Assembly (NCBI GenBank): GCA_023405815.1
Contig: JAEXXM010000015.1
Location: 1 to 15,063, forward strand
DNA length: 15,063 nucleotides
DNA from: Pseudomonadota bacterium
GTDB taxonomy: Bacteria > Pseudomonadota > Alphaproteobacteria > Rhizobiales > Hyphomicrobiaceae
Direction: 5' to 3'
Shown: one piece after another, positions 6,539 to 13,730 of the stretch
Layout of the letters: the number at the start of each line of letters is the position of its first letter
How positions within the stretch are numbered: the stretch's first letter is position 1
Program-made: the position numbers and the translations under genes
Notes under the pieces: generated by a model
What the model was told of the DNA's origin: nothing
Database searches by the model: none
The model's input: the letters and a program-made list of their open reading frames with translations, nothing else

Positions 6539-7555
6539 TTGTCTCCCCGCATGCGCGACAGTCTGAGCTCGCTGGCCGCAGCGCTGAAAAGCAGTGGCGC
6601 TCCCGGCAGCCGCAATCATCCCGTTGCCGCGCTGCTGCTGGTGACCGCGTCGATGGCGCTGCTCGTCGGCATTGCGGCCGTCGCGCGCAGCGCTGCCCTC
6701 GCCGGCGTCGATCCGCTGCAGATCATGTTCTTCCGCAATTTCTTCTGCGTCGTGCTGATGCTTCCGCTGCTCTACCGGCGCGGCTGGTCTCTGGTGCAGA
6801 CGAGCCAGCCGAAGCTCTACGGCTTCCGCGTCGCCGTCAGCTTCTTCGCCATGCTCACCTACTTCGAGGCGCTGGCGCTTCTCCCCATCGGCGAGGTCAC
6901 GGCGATCGGATTTCTGGCGCCCCTGTTCGGCGCTCTGTTCGCCATCTCCCTTCTCGGCGAGCACGTGGGCCCGGCGCGCTGGGCCGCGCTGCTGGCCGGT
7001 TTCGCCGGCGCGATGATCATGCTGCGCCCAGGCAGCATGGCCTTCGGCTTGGGTCAGGCTTCCGCCATCGCTTGGGCGATGGCGATGGGCCTCATCGGAC
7101 CGCTGGTGAAGCAACTGACCGCGGCCGACGATGCCGACCGCATCGTCTTCATCACCAACCTCGTCTCGGTTCCTATCTCGCTCATCCCTGCCCTTTTTGT
7201 ATGGGAATGGCCCCCGCTTGCCGTCTGGCCGCAGCTCGTGCTGCTCGGTGTCTTCGCCGTTCTCGGTCATATGACCCTCGTGCGCGGCTTCGCCGTTTCC
7301 GATGCCTCGCTCGCCATGACCTTCAACTTCACGCGCCTGCCGTTCTCGGTGCTCGTCGGCTACCTCGTCTTCGGAGAGCTGATCGGCTGGTGGACTTGGG
7401 TCGGCGCCATCGTCATCTTCGCCGCGTCTGCCTTAATCACCCATCGCGAGGCGACGCTGGCACGAAAATCTATTTCCTCTGGGGAATTGCTGCAACGAAG
7501 CACGGTTTCGGCCGGCGACCCGGCCGTCGACGAGGCGACGATGCCTCGCCGTTGA
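6539..7555 (+). CDS. EamA/DMT-superfamily transporter
   Basis: This 338-residue protein has two tandem EamA repeats (about 29-163 and 173-302), each with about five hydrophobic helices, giving the ten-helix form of the drug/metabolite transporter superfamily. Signature stretches are FFRNFFCVVLMLP (64-76), PIGEVTAIGFLAPLFGALFA (116-135) and FNFTRLPFSVLVGYLVFGE (262-280). The residue after 302 to the end is a hydrophilic tail. The TTG at 6539 is chosen because a GAGG ribosome site (6526-6529) lies 9 nt before it; the in-frame ATG at 6551 is the alternative. Substrate is unknown; members export amino acids, S-adenosylmethionine or other small metabolites. It is 159 bp upstream of ftfL on the same strand, but that gap and a possible ftfL promoter argue against tight coupling. 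Confidence 0.88.
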   Translation: MSPRMRDSLSSLAAALKSSGAPGSRNHPVAALLLVTASMALLVGIAAVARSAALAGVDPLQIMFFRNFFCVVLMLPLLYRRGWSLVQTSQPKLYGFRVAVSFFAMLTYFEALALLPIGEVTAIGFLAPLFGALFAISLLGEHVGPARWAALLAGFAGAMIMLRPGSMAFGLGQASAIAWAMAMGLIGPLVKQLTAADDADRIVFITNLVSVPISLIPALFVWEWPPLAVWPQLVLLGVFAVLGHMTLVRGFAVSDASLAMTFNFTRLPFSVLVGYLVFGELIGWWTWVGAIVIFAASALITHREATLARKSISSGELLQRSTVSAGDPAVDEATMPRR

Positions 7556-7606
7556 CCTTGATCTCTATCCGCACTGCGGCAATGGCGTCCGGGCTGGTTG
7601 AGGCAC

Positions 7607-7634
7607 TTGCGCGCCGTGTTCGAACCGACAATAT
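7607..7634 (+). promoter_or_regulatory. Candidate ftfL promoter
   Basis: TTGCGC (7607-7612) and CAATAT (7629-7634) are separated by 16 bp and lie about 80 bp before the ftfL start. The spacer holds the perfect palindrome GTTCGAAC (7618-7625), and wider GCGCCG (7611-7616) and CGGCGC (7635-7640) arms flank it. This is a visual match only. Confidence 0.3.
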
Positions 7635-7714
7635 CGGCGCGGGAAAAATTTCAGCCAGCTCCTTCGGCAGTCCGTTCGGGGGCCAATAAGAGCGCTTTTG
7701 GGAGGAACTTGTCC

Positions 7715-9391
7715 GTGACCATCAAGTCCGACATCGAGATCGCGCGCGCCGCGACCATGAAGCCGATCACCGAGGTGGCGGGCAAGATCGGCATCCCGGC
7801 CGACGCGCTCGTCCCCTACGGACACACCAAAGCGAAGGTAAGCTTCAAGCACATCGACGGCCTGAAGGACGCCAAGGACGGCAAGCTCATTCTCGTCACG
7901 GCCATCAGCCCGACCCCTGCCGGCGAAGGCAAGACGACGACGACGGTTGGCCTCGGTGACGGCCTCAACCGCATCGGCAAGAAGGCCATGATGTGCCTGC
8001 GCGAGCCTTCGCTCGGCCCGTGCTTCGGCGTTAAGGGCGGTGCGGCCGGTGGCGGCTACGCTCAGGTCGTGCCGATGGAGGACATCAACCTTCACTTCAC
8101 CGGCGATTTCCACGCCATCACCTCGGCGCACAATCTTCTCTCGGCGCTGATCGACAATCACATCTACTGGGGCAACAGCCTCGGCTTCGACACCCGCCGT
8201 GTCGCCTGGCGCCGCGTCCTTGACATGAACGACCGCGCACTGCGCGAGATCGTCAACTCGCTCGGCGGCGTCGCGAACGGCTTCCCGCGCACCGACGGCT
8301 TCGACATCACCGTGGCTTCCGAGGTGATGGCGATCCTCTGCCTCGCGCTCGACCTGAAGGATCTGGAGCGCCGCCTCGGCAACATCATCGTCGGGTACAC
8401 GCGCGACAAGACGCCGATCCGCGCCCGCGAGCTCAAAGCCGACGGCGCCATGACCGTGCTCTTGAAGGACGCGCTCATGCCGAACCTCGTGCAGACGCTG
8501 GAGAACAATCCGGTGTTCATCCACGGCGGTCCGTTCGCCAACATCGCGCACGGCTGCAATTCGGTGCTGGCCACGAAGTCGGCGCTCAAGCTTGCCGACT
8601 ACGTCGTTACCGAAGCCGGCTTCGGCGCCGACCTTGGCGCCGAGAAGTTCTTTGACATCAAGTGCCGCAAGGCAGGTCTCGCGCCGGCAGCGGCCGTTGT
8701 CGTCGCCACCGTGCGCGCGCTCAAGATGCATGGCGGCGTCTCTAAGGACAACTTGAAGAACGAGAACGTCCTCGCCGTGAACAAGGGCTGCGAGAACCTC
8801 AAGCGCCACCTCGAGAACATGGCGAAGTTCGGCGTGCCGGTGGCGGTCGCCATCAACAGGTTCGTCACCGACACCGACGCCGAGCTTGCCGAGGTTGCGA
8901 AGGCGGCCGAGACCCTCGGCGCCAAGGCTTTCGTCTGTACGCACTGGGCGGATGGCGGCGCCGGCACCGAGCAGCTTGCGCGCCACATCGTCGAGCTGAC
9001 GGATTCCAAGCCGTCCAACTTCAAGACGCTCTATCCGGACAGCCTCTCTCTGCGCGACAAGGTCAAGACCATCGCCACCGAGATCTACCGCGCCTCCGAT
9101 ATCGCCTGCGATGCCTCGGTGGAGACGGCGTTCAAGGACCTCGAGGCTGGCGGCTTCGGCAACCTGCCTGTGTGCATGGCGAAGACGCAGTACTCTTTCT
9201 CGACCGATCCGAACAAGCGCGGCGCGCCGACCGGCCACGTGGTTCCGGTCCGCGAGCTGCGCCTTTCAGCTGGCGCCGAGTTCGTCGTCGTCATCACCGG
9301 CGAGATCATGACTATGCCCGGCCTGCCGCGCGTCCCCGCGGCCGATTCCATCCGTCTCAATGCCGACGGTCAGATCGAAGGCCTGTTCTAG
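7715..9391 (+). CDS. ftfL: Formate-tetrahydrofolate ligase (10-formyl-THF synthetase)
   Basis: This 558-residue cytoplasmic enzyme uses ATP to join formate to tetrahydrofolate, giving 10-formyl-THF. In serine-cycle methylotrophs it is the entry of formate into assimilation. The N-terminus SDIEIARAATMKPITEVAGK is typical of FtfL/Fhs. The ATP-binding loop PTPAGEGKTTTTVGL spans about 66-80. EPSLGPCFGVKGGAAGGGYA and the following MEDINLHFTGDFHAI are family signatures. The C-terminal part has ITGEIMTMPGLPRVPAAD, also a family signature. The frame is open to 7598, but the GTG at 7715 has a GGAGG site (7701-7705) 9 nt upstream and gives the standard length of about 557. It stands alone, flanked by a candidate upstream promoter and a downstream hairpin. 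The serine-cycle block lies about 3.4 kb away on the opposite strand. Confidence 0.96.
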   Translation: MTIKSDIEIARAATMKPITEVAGKIGIPADALVPYGHTKAKVSFKHIDGLKDAKDGKLILVTAISPTPAGEGKTTTTVGLGDGLNRIGKKAMMCLREPSLGPCFGVKGGAAGGGYAQVVPMEDINLHFTGDFHAITSAHNLLSALIDNHIYWGNSLGFDTRRVAWRRVLDMNDRALREIVNSLGGVANGFPRTDGFDITVASEVMAILCLALDLKDLERRLGNIIVGYTRDKTPIRARELKADGAMTVLLKDALMPNLVQTLENNPVFIHGGPFANIAHGCNSVLATKSALKLADYVVTEAGFGADLGAEKFFDIKCRKAGLAPAAAVVVATVRALKMHGGVSKDNLKNENVLAVNKGCENLKRHLENMAKFGVPVAVAINRFVTDTDAELAEVAKAAETLGAKAFVCTHWADGGAGTEQLARHIVELTDSKPSNFKTLYPDSLSLRDKVKTIATEIYRASDIACDASVETAFKDLEAGGFGNLPVCMAKTQYSFSTDPNKRGAPTGHVVPVRELRLSAGAEFVVVITGEIMTMPGLPRVPAADSIRLNADGQIEGLF

Positions 9392-9452
9392 CGCGAACGC
9401 GTATAACTCTCGGCTCCGTTTGCCCTATCTCAAGGCAAATGCTCGCAACTCA

Positions 9453-9486
9453 GGCAGCGTTCTTTGTACGATTTGCTGCCACTTTT
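9453..9486 (+). terminator. Candidate ftfL terminator hairpin
   Basis: GGCAGC (9453-9458) pairs with GCTGCC (9475-9480) around a 16-nt loop, followed two bases later by TTTT (9483-9486). A weaker TTTGCC/GGCAAA stem (9419-9439) precedes it. The position, 60-90 bp after the ftfL stop, fits a terminator, but the loop is long and the T-run short. Confidence 0.35.
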
Positions 9487-9510
9487 CTCGGTTTGCAGGC
9501 ATGATGCGGC

Positions 9511-10989
9511 TTGGTTTGGCAATCGGGGCCGAAGTTGCAGCAAGAACAGACGTCGATCAAAGCCACGGCGGCGCTCCGCAAGGCTTTCGATGAGATGAAT
9601 GGCACCGGCGACGGTGTCCGTGCGCCGTATTCTGCTGTATCCGAGTGGCTGGGTACGCAGAGGCTCGACGACCTCAAGCAGAAGCTGCTCGAGGCCGAGA
9701 CGATGTTCCGACGCACCGGCATCACCTTCGCGGTGTACGGCAAGGAGGAGGCGGCAGAGCGCCTCATCCCCTTCGACATCATCCCGAGGATCATCTCCGC
9801 CGCCGAGTGGGGACGCCTGACGGCCGGCATCGAGCAGCGCGTGCGCGCGCTCAATGCCTTCATGTACGACATCTACCACCGCCAGGAGATCATCAAGGCC
9901 GGCAAGATCCCCGAGGAGCTCATCGTCGGCAACTCGGCATTCGTTCCGGAGATGATGGGCGTCGAGCCGCCGCTCGGCATCTACAGCCACATCATCGGTA
10001 TCGACATCGTGCGCACCTCGGAGAGCGACTTCTTCGTCCTCGAAGACAATACGCGCACCCCCTCGGGCGTCTCCTACATGCTCGAGAACCGGGAAACGAT
10101 GATGCACATGTTCCCGGACCTCTTCGCCCGCAACCGCGTCGCGCCGGTCGACGACTACCCCGAGAACCTGCTGAAGACGCTGTCGAGCGTTGCCCCGCGC
10201 AGCCTCGACGGCGAGCCGACCATCGCGCTTCTGACCCCCGGCCAATACAACAGCGCCTACTTCGAGCACTCGTTCCTTGCCGACCAGATGGGCGTAGAGC
10301 TGGTCGAGGGGCACGATCTGATTGTCATGGACGGCTACCTGCAGATGAAGACCACGCAGGGACCGCGCCGCATCGACGTGCTCTACCGGCGCATCGACGA
10401 CGACTTCCTCGACCCCCTCGTCTTTCGCCCGGATTCCGTGCTCGGCGTGCCGGGGCTCTTTGATCTCTACCGGGCTGGACGCGTCACCATTGTCAACGCG
10501 CCGGGCGGCGGCATCGCCGACGACAAGGCGATCTACAGCTACATCCCCGAGATCATCAAATTCTACACCGGCCGCGCGCCCATTCTGCAGAATGTGCCGA
10601 CCTACAATTGCCGCAAGCCGGACGAGTTCAAGTACGTGCTGGATCACCTCCCCGAGCTGGTGGTGAAGGAGGTGCACGGCTCAGGCGGCTACGGAATGCT
10701 CGTCGGCCCAACGGCCTCGCACGCCGAGATCGAGGCCTTCAGGCAGAAGCTTCAGGCGAACCCCAACAATTACATCGCCCAGCCGACCCTGGCCCTGTCC
10801 ACCTGTCCAACATTGGTGGAGGCGGGTGTCGCGCCGCGGCACCTCGATCTCCGGCCGTTCGTCTTGTTCGGCGACGAGGTGCGTCTCTCGGCTGGCGGCC
10901 TGACGCGCGTCGCGCTGCAAGCTGGATCGCTGGTCGTCAACTCGAGCCAGGGCGGCGGCACGAAGGACACCTGGGTTCTTCAGGACTGA
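9511..10989 (+). CDS. Circularly permuted ATP-grasp family protein (DUF404/DUF407 type)
   Basis: The protein of up to 492 residues belongs to the circularly permuted ATP-grasp group of predicted peptide or amide ligases. Family blocks are FRRTGITFAVYG (66-77), LIPFDIIPRII (85-95), LEDNTRTPSGVSYMLENR (177-194), LLTPGQYNSAYFEHSFLA (240-257), VVKEVHGSGGYGML (384-397, glycine-rich ATP loop), LRPFVLFGD (447-455) and NSSQGGGTKDTWVL (477-490). The start is uncertain: TTG at 9511, TTG at 9535 and ATG at 9595 are in frame. The ATG would remove AFDEM, which is normally conserved, so an upstream TTG is preferred. It heads a four-gene run with an alpha-E protein (31 bp downstream), a transglutaminase-like protein and an Anbu peptidase, an association seen in many bacteria. 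It is predicted to join an amino acid or peptide to a carboxylate; no substrate is known. Confidence 0.9.
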   Translation: MVWQSGPKLQQEQTSIKATAALRKAFDEMNGTGDGVRAPYSAVSEWLGTQRLDDLKQKLLEAETMFRRTGITFAVYGKEEAAERLIPFDIIPRIISAAEWGRLTAGIEQRVRALNAFMYDIYHRQEIIKAGKIPEELIVGNSAFVPEMMGVEPPLGIYSHIIGIDIVRTSESDFFVLEDNTRTPSGVSYMLENRETMMHMFPDLFARNRVAPVDDYPENLLKTLSSVAPRSLDGEPTIALLTPGQYNSAYFEHSFLADQMGVELVEGHDLIVMDGYLQMKTTQGPRRIDVLYRRIDDDFLDPLVFRPDSVLGVPGLFDLYRAGRVTIVNAPGGGIADDKAIYSYIPEIIKFYTGRAPILQNVPTYNCRKPDEFKYVLDHLPELVVKEVHGSGGYGMLVGPTASHAEIEAFRQKLQANPNNYIAQPTLALSTCPTLVEAGVAPRHLDLRPFVLFGDEVRLSAGGLTRVALQAGSLVVNSSQGGGTKDTWVLQD

Positions 10990-11020
10990 TGACAATCAAT
11001 AGGCGGGCGCAGCACATCGC

Positions 11021-11968
11021 ATGCTAGGACGGACGGCCAACGACCTTTATTGGCTGGCGCGCTACGTGGAGCGGGCCGAGAACATGGCGCGCCTCACCGA
11101 GGTGGGCTACCGCATCGTGCTGTTGCCGCGCGACGGCGACGGCACGCACGAGGAGTGGCGCTCGACGCTCGCCAGCGCCGGCTGCGCGCAAGGCTATTTC
11201 TCGAAGTTCGAGACGCTGAACACGCGCGACGTCATCAACTACCTGCTGTTCGATTTCTCCAACCCGTCGAGCGTCAAGTCGTGCCTTGCCGCCGCCCGCC
11301 GCAACGGGCGGGCACAGCGCACATCGCTGACGCGCGACATGTGGGAGAGCCTCAACTCGGCCTGGATCGAGTTCTCCAACATCAACCCGACCAACATCAG
11401 TGCAGGCGAGTTGCCGCGGGTCCTGGATTGGGTTCGCTCGCGTTCGGCGCTCTATCGCGGCGCACTTCTCAACACCATTTTGCGCAACGACACGTTCTTC
11501 TTCAGCCAGCTCGGAACGTTCCTCGAGCGGGCGGATAACACCGCGCGCATCCTCGACGTGAAGTACTATGTCCTGCTGCCGCAGATCGAGATGGTCGGCG
11601 GCGGGGTCGATGCCGTGCAGTGGGGCGCCATCCTTCGCTCAGTCTCCGCTCACCGCAGCTACCGCTGGGTCTACAAGGAGAACTACAAGCCCTGGCGCAT
11701 CGCCGAGTACCTCATCCTCAATCAAGCGATGCCGCGCTCGCTGCGCTCCTCCTACGACGAGATCAATGTCGCGCTGAACGATCTCGCCAATCTCTACGGA
11801 GCGAGAGCGTTGTGCCACGATACGGCGGCATCCACGCGAAGCCTTCTCGCCAACGGCGACATCGACGACATCTTCCAGTCCGGATTGCATGAGTTCATCG
11901 AGGACTTCATCATCCGCAACAACCGGCTGGGGAACGAGGTCGCCGAGGCCTACCACTTCAACGGTTGA
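11021..11968 (+). CDS. Alpha-E domain protein (DUF403)
   Basis: This 315-residue, all-helical protein is an alpha-E domain protein, a family named for conserved glutamates and found next to circularly permuted ATP-grasp proteins. The N-terminal block LGRTANDLYWLARYVERAEN (2-21) and the related block LGTFLERADNTARILDVKYY (164-183) are characteristic and appear to be internal repeats of an R/E-rich helix. RSYRWVYKENYKPWRIAEYL (212-231) and LNQAMPRSLRSS (233-244) are further family motifs. No signal peptide or membrane segment is seen. The ATG at 11021 lies 31 bp after the ATP-grasp stop, with a weak AGGCGGG ribosome site. Its stop at 11966-11968 is 16 bp before the transglutaminase start. Biochemical function is unknown; a helper of the ligase is inferred from co-occurrence. 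Confidence 0.92.
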   Translation: MLGRTANDLYWLARYVERAENMARLTEVGYRIVLLPRDGDGTHEEWRSTLASAGCAQGYFSKFETLNTRDVINYLLFDFSNPSSVKSCLAAARRNGRAQRTSLTRDMWESLNSAWIEFSNINPTNISAGELPRVLDWVRSRSALYRGALLNTILRNDTFFFSQLGTFLERADNTARILDVKYYVLLPQIEMVGGGVDAVQWGAILRSVSAHRSYRWVYKENYKPWRIAEYLILNQAMPRSLRSSYDEINVALNDLANLYGARALCHDTAASTRSLLANGDIDDIFQSGLHEFIEDFIIRNNRLGNEVAEAYHFNG

Positions 11969-11984
11969 TGAGGGCTACGGTCCA

Positions 11985-12797
11985 GTGCTCGTCTCCATCG
12001 GTCACGTCACGCGCTACACTTACGCGACGCCGGCGCTCTACAGTATCCACACCCTTCGGCTGACGCCGCCGAACTTCGAGGGCCAGCGCGTCGTGAGCTG
12101 GCGCGTCGAGATGCCGGACATCGAACACGCGGTGCGCTTCCGCGACTCCTTCGGGAACGTATCGCACCTCGTTTCCATTCCGCGCCCGCATTCGGAGATC
12201 GCGATCATCGCGCGCGGCACCGTCGAGACCCATGACAGAGCCGGCTTTGTGCGCGGGCTGTCGGAGGTCGCACCGGTGCGCATCTTCCACCGCCAGACGC
12301 CGAAGACGGAGCCGGACGACGCCATCGTCGATCTGGTGGCGGGTCTCAGGGCGGCGGACCGCATCGACCGCCTGCACGAGCTGACGCAGGTCATCGGCGA
12401 GCGCGTCGAATACGTGGTGGGTGCGACGAACGCCCACACCAGCGCCGCCGAGGCCCTGAGGGACGGTCGCGGCGTGTGCCAGGATCACGCCCATATCTTC
12501 GTCTCAGGCGCGCGCCTCATGGGTATGCCGGCCCGCTACGTGAGCGGCTATTTCGGCACCGGGAGCGAGCCCTCGGAGGCCCAGCACGCCTGGGCCGAGG
12601 CCTTTGTCGACGGGCTCGGCTGGCTCGGTTTCGACCCCGCTAACCAACTTTGCCCGACCGATCGCTACGTCAGGCTCGCCTGCGGGCTGGATGCGGCCTC
12701 CGCGGCGCCTATTACAGGCAGCAGGCGCGGCGGCGTCGGCGAGGTTCTTGACGTCTTCGTTGAAGTCCAGCAGCAAAGCAGCGCCCAGCAGCAGTAG
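11985..12797 (+). CDS. Transglutaminase-like cysteine protease family protein
   Basis: This 270-residue protein has the bacterial transglutaminase N-terminal beta domain (about 1-90; SIGHVTRYTYATPALYSIHT, then LRLTPP) and a transglutaminase core (about 120-225). The papain-like triad is visible: Cys165 in GRGVCQDHAH, His201 in AQHAWAEAF and Asp217 in GFDPAN. It probably acts as a peptidase or amidase in the cytoplasm; no signal peptide is seen. The frame is open upstream inside the alpha-E gene, but the GTG at 11985 has a GAGGG ribosome site (11970-11974) 10 nt before it, placed exactly after the alpha-E stop, so this start is preferred. The C-terminus is unusually Gln-rich (VEVQQQSSAQQQ). 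It lies between alpha-E and the Anbu peptidase, with gaps of 16 and 56 bp, so the four genes probably form one operon. Confidence 0.92.
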   Translation: MLVSIGHVTRYTYATPALYSIHTLRLTPPNFEGQRVVSWRVEMPDIEHAVRFRDSFGNVSHLVSIPRPHSEIAIIARGTVETHDRAGFVRGLSEVAPVRIFHRQTPKTEPDDAIVDLVAGLRAADRIDRLHELTQVIGERVEYVVGATNAHTSAAEALRDGRGVCQDHAHIFVSGARLMGMPARYVSGYFGTGSEPSEAQHAWAEAFVDGLGWLGFDPANQLCPTDRYVRLACGLDAASAAPITGSRRGGVGEVLDVFVEVQQQSSAQQQ

Positions 12798-12853
12798 ACC
12801 CGTCATCTCGGGCGCTGCGGGTGGGCGCCTCAGGATCGAACGGGGACGGACAG

Positions 12854-13591
12854 ATGACCTACTGCGTGGCATTGCGGCTCAACCGCGGTCTGGTATTTGC
12901 CGCCGACACCCGCACCAATGCCGGCGTCGACAACATCGCGCAGTTCCGTAAGGTCCATTCGTGGAAAATCCCCGGCGAGCGCGTGTTGGTGCTGCTGACG
13001 GCCGGCAACTTGTCGCTGACGCAGTCCGTCGTCAGCCTCCTCAACGAGCAGATTGCCAACAGCGAGGAGAACCCGGAGGCCCCCACTCTCTTCAATGTCC
13101 CCTCGATGTACCGCGCGGCGCGTCATGTGGGTGATGCCGTGCGCGCCATCAGGGCCATCGACGGCCCCGCGCTCGAGGCGACGAAAACCGGGTTCACCGG
13201 CTCGTTCATTCTCGGCGGCCAGATCGGCAACGAGCCGCCTCGTCTCTTTCAGGTCTACTCCGAAGGCAACTTCATCGAGGCGACCGACGAGACCCCGTTT
13301 TTCCAGATCGGCGAGCACAAGTACGGCAAGCCCATACTCGATCGCGTCGCGCAGCCAACCATGCGCCTCGGGCAGGCGGCAAAGCTCATCCTCTTGAGTT
13401 TTGACTCCACGCTCCGCTCGAACCTGTCTGTCGGCATGCCCATCGACATCGTCCTCTACGAGCGCGATAGCCTCGACCTGCATCGGGAGACGCGCATTCA
13501 TCAGGACGACGAGTATTTCAAGAAACTGTCACAAGCCTGGTCCGAGGCGCTGCGCGAGGCCTTCACCAAGATCGAGGAATTCAACGTTTAG
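12854..13591 (+). CDS. Proteasome-type peptidase, Anbu (ancestral beta subunit) family
   Basis: This 245-residue protein is an Anbu-type N-terminal nucleophile hydrolase related to HslV and proteasome beta subunits. After the initiator Met, Thr is directly next (MTYCVALRLN), so removal of Met would expose the catalytic Thr1. With Thr as residue 1, Asp17 in FAADTRTNAG and Lys32 in FRKVH match the proteasome Thr1/Asp17/Lys33 catalytic set. SFILGGQI and the segment EATDETPFFQIGEHKYGKP are further family blocks. The ATG at 12854 has GGGGA 7 nt upstream and gives the usual length; the frame opens at 12821. No ATPase unfoldase partner (HslU- or Clp-like) is adjacent. Instead it is the last gene after the ATP-grasp, alpha-E and transglutaminase-like genes. 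Anbu peptidases form ring or spiral assemblies, and their substrates are not known. Confidence 0.93.
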   Translation: MTYCVALRLNRGLVFAADTRTNAGVDNIAQFRKVHSWKIPGERVLVLLTAGNLSLTQSVVSLLNEQIANSEENPEAPTLFNVPSMYRAARHVGDAVRAIRAIDGPALEATKTGFTGSFILGGQIGNEPPRLFQVYSEGNFIEATDETPFFQIGEHKYGKPILDRVAQPTMRLGQAAKLILLSFDSTLRSNLSVGMPIDIVLYERDSLDLHRETRIHQDDEYFKKLSQAWSEALREAFTKIEEFNV

Positions 13592-13656
13592 GCCGCGCAC
13601 TTGCACAGTTGCTGTGAGAGGTGCGAATACGCCGCAATTGCCACGTAGCACCGGTT

Positions 13657-13681
13657 GAGTTAGCGCCGTATCGGCGCACTC
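13657..13681 (+). terminator. Stem-loop after the Anbu cassette, possible terminator
   Basis: GAGT-TA-GCGCCG (13657-13668) can pair with CGGCGC-ACTC (13672-13681) around a TAT loop, leaving a 2-nt bulge. A short GATTT follows. It lies 66 bp after the Anbu stop and 50 bp before the UDP-glucose dehydrogenase start, so it may end the cassette transcript. The weak T-run keeps confidence low. Confidence 0.35.
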
Positions 13682-13730
13682 GATTTGGGGCGTGGGCCTC
13701 GACCGCCGATCGCAAGCTGGGGAGGACGAC

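Noticed and set aside
6440..7270. Minus-strand open frame of 276 codons overlapping the EamA gene
   Set aside because: It has a highly charged low-complexity composition, no domain, and is antisense to a clear membrane protein; it would also overlap the CDF promoter region.
7565..9238. A 557-codon minus-strand open frame opposite ftfL
   Set aside because: It is the reverse-complement shadow of the well-conserved ftfL gene; length alone is not evidence at this GC content, and no domain is visible.
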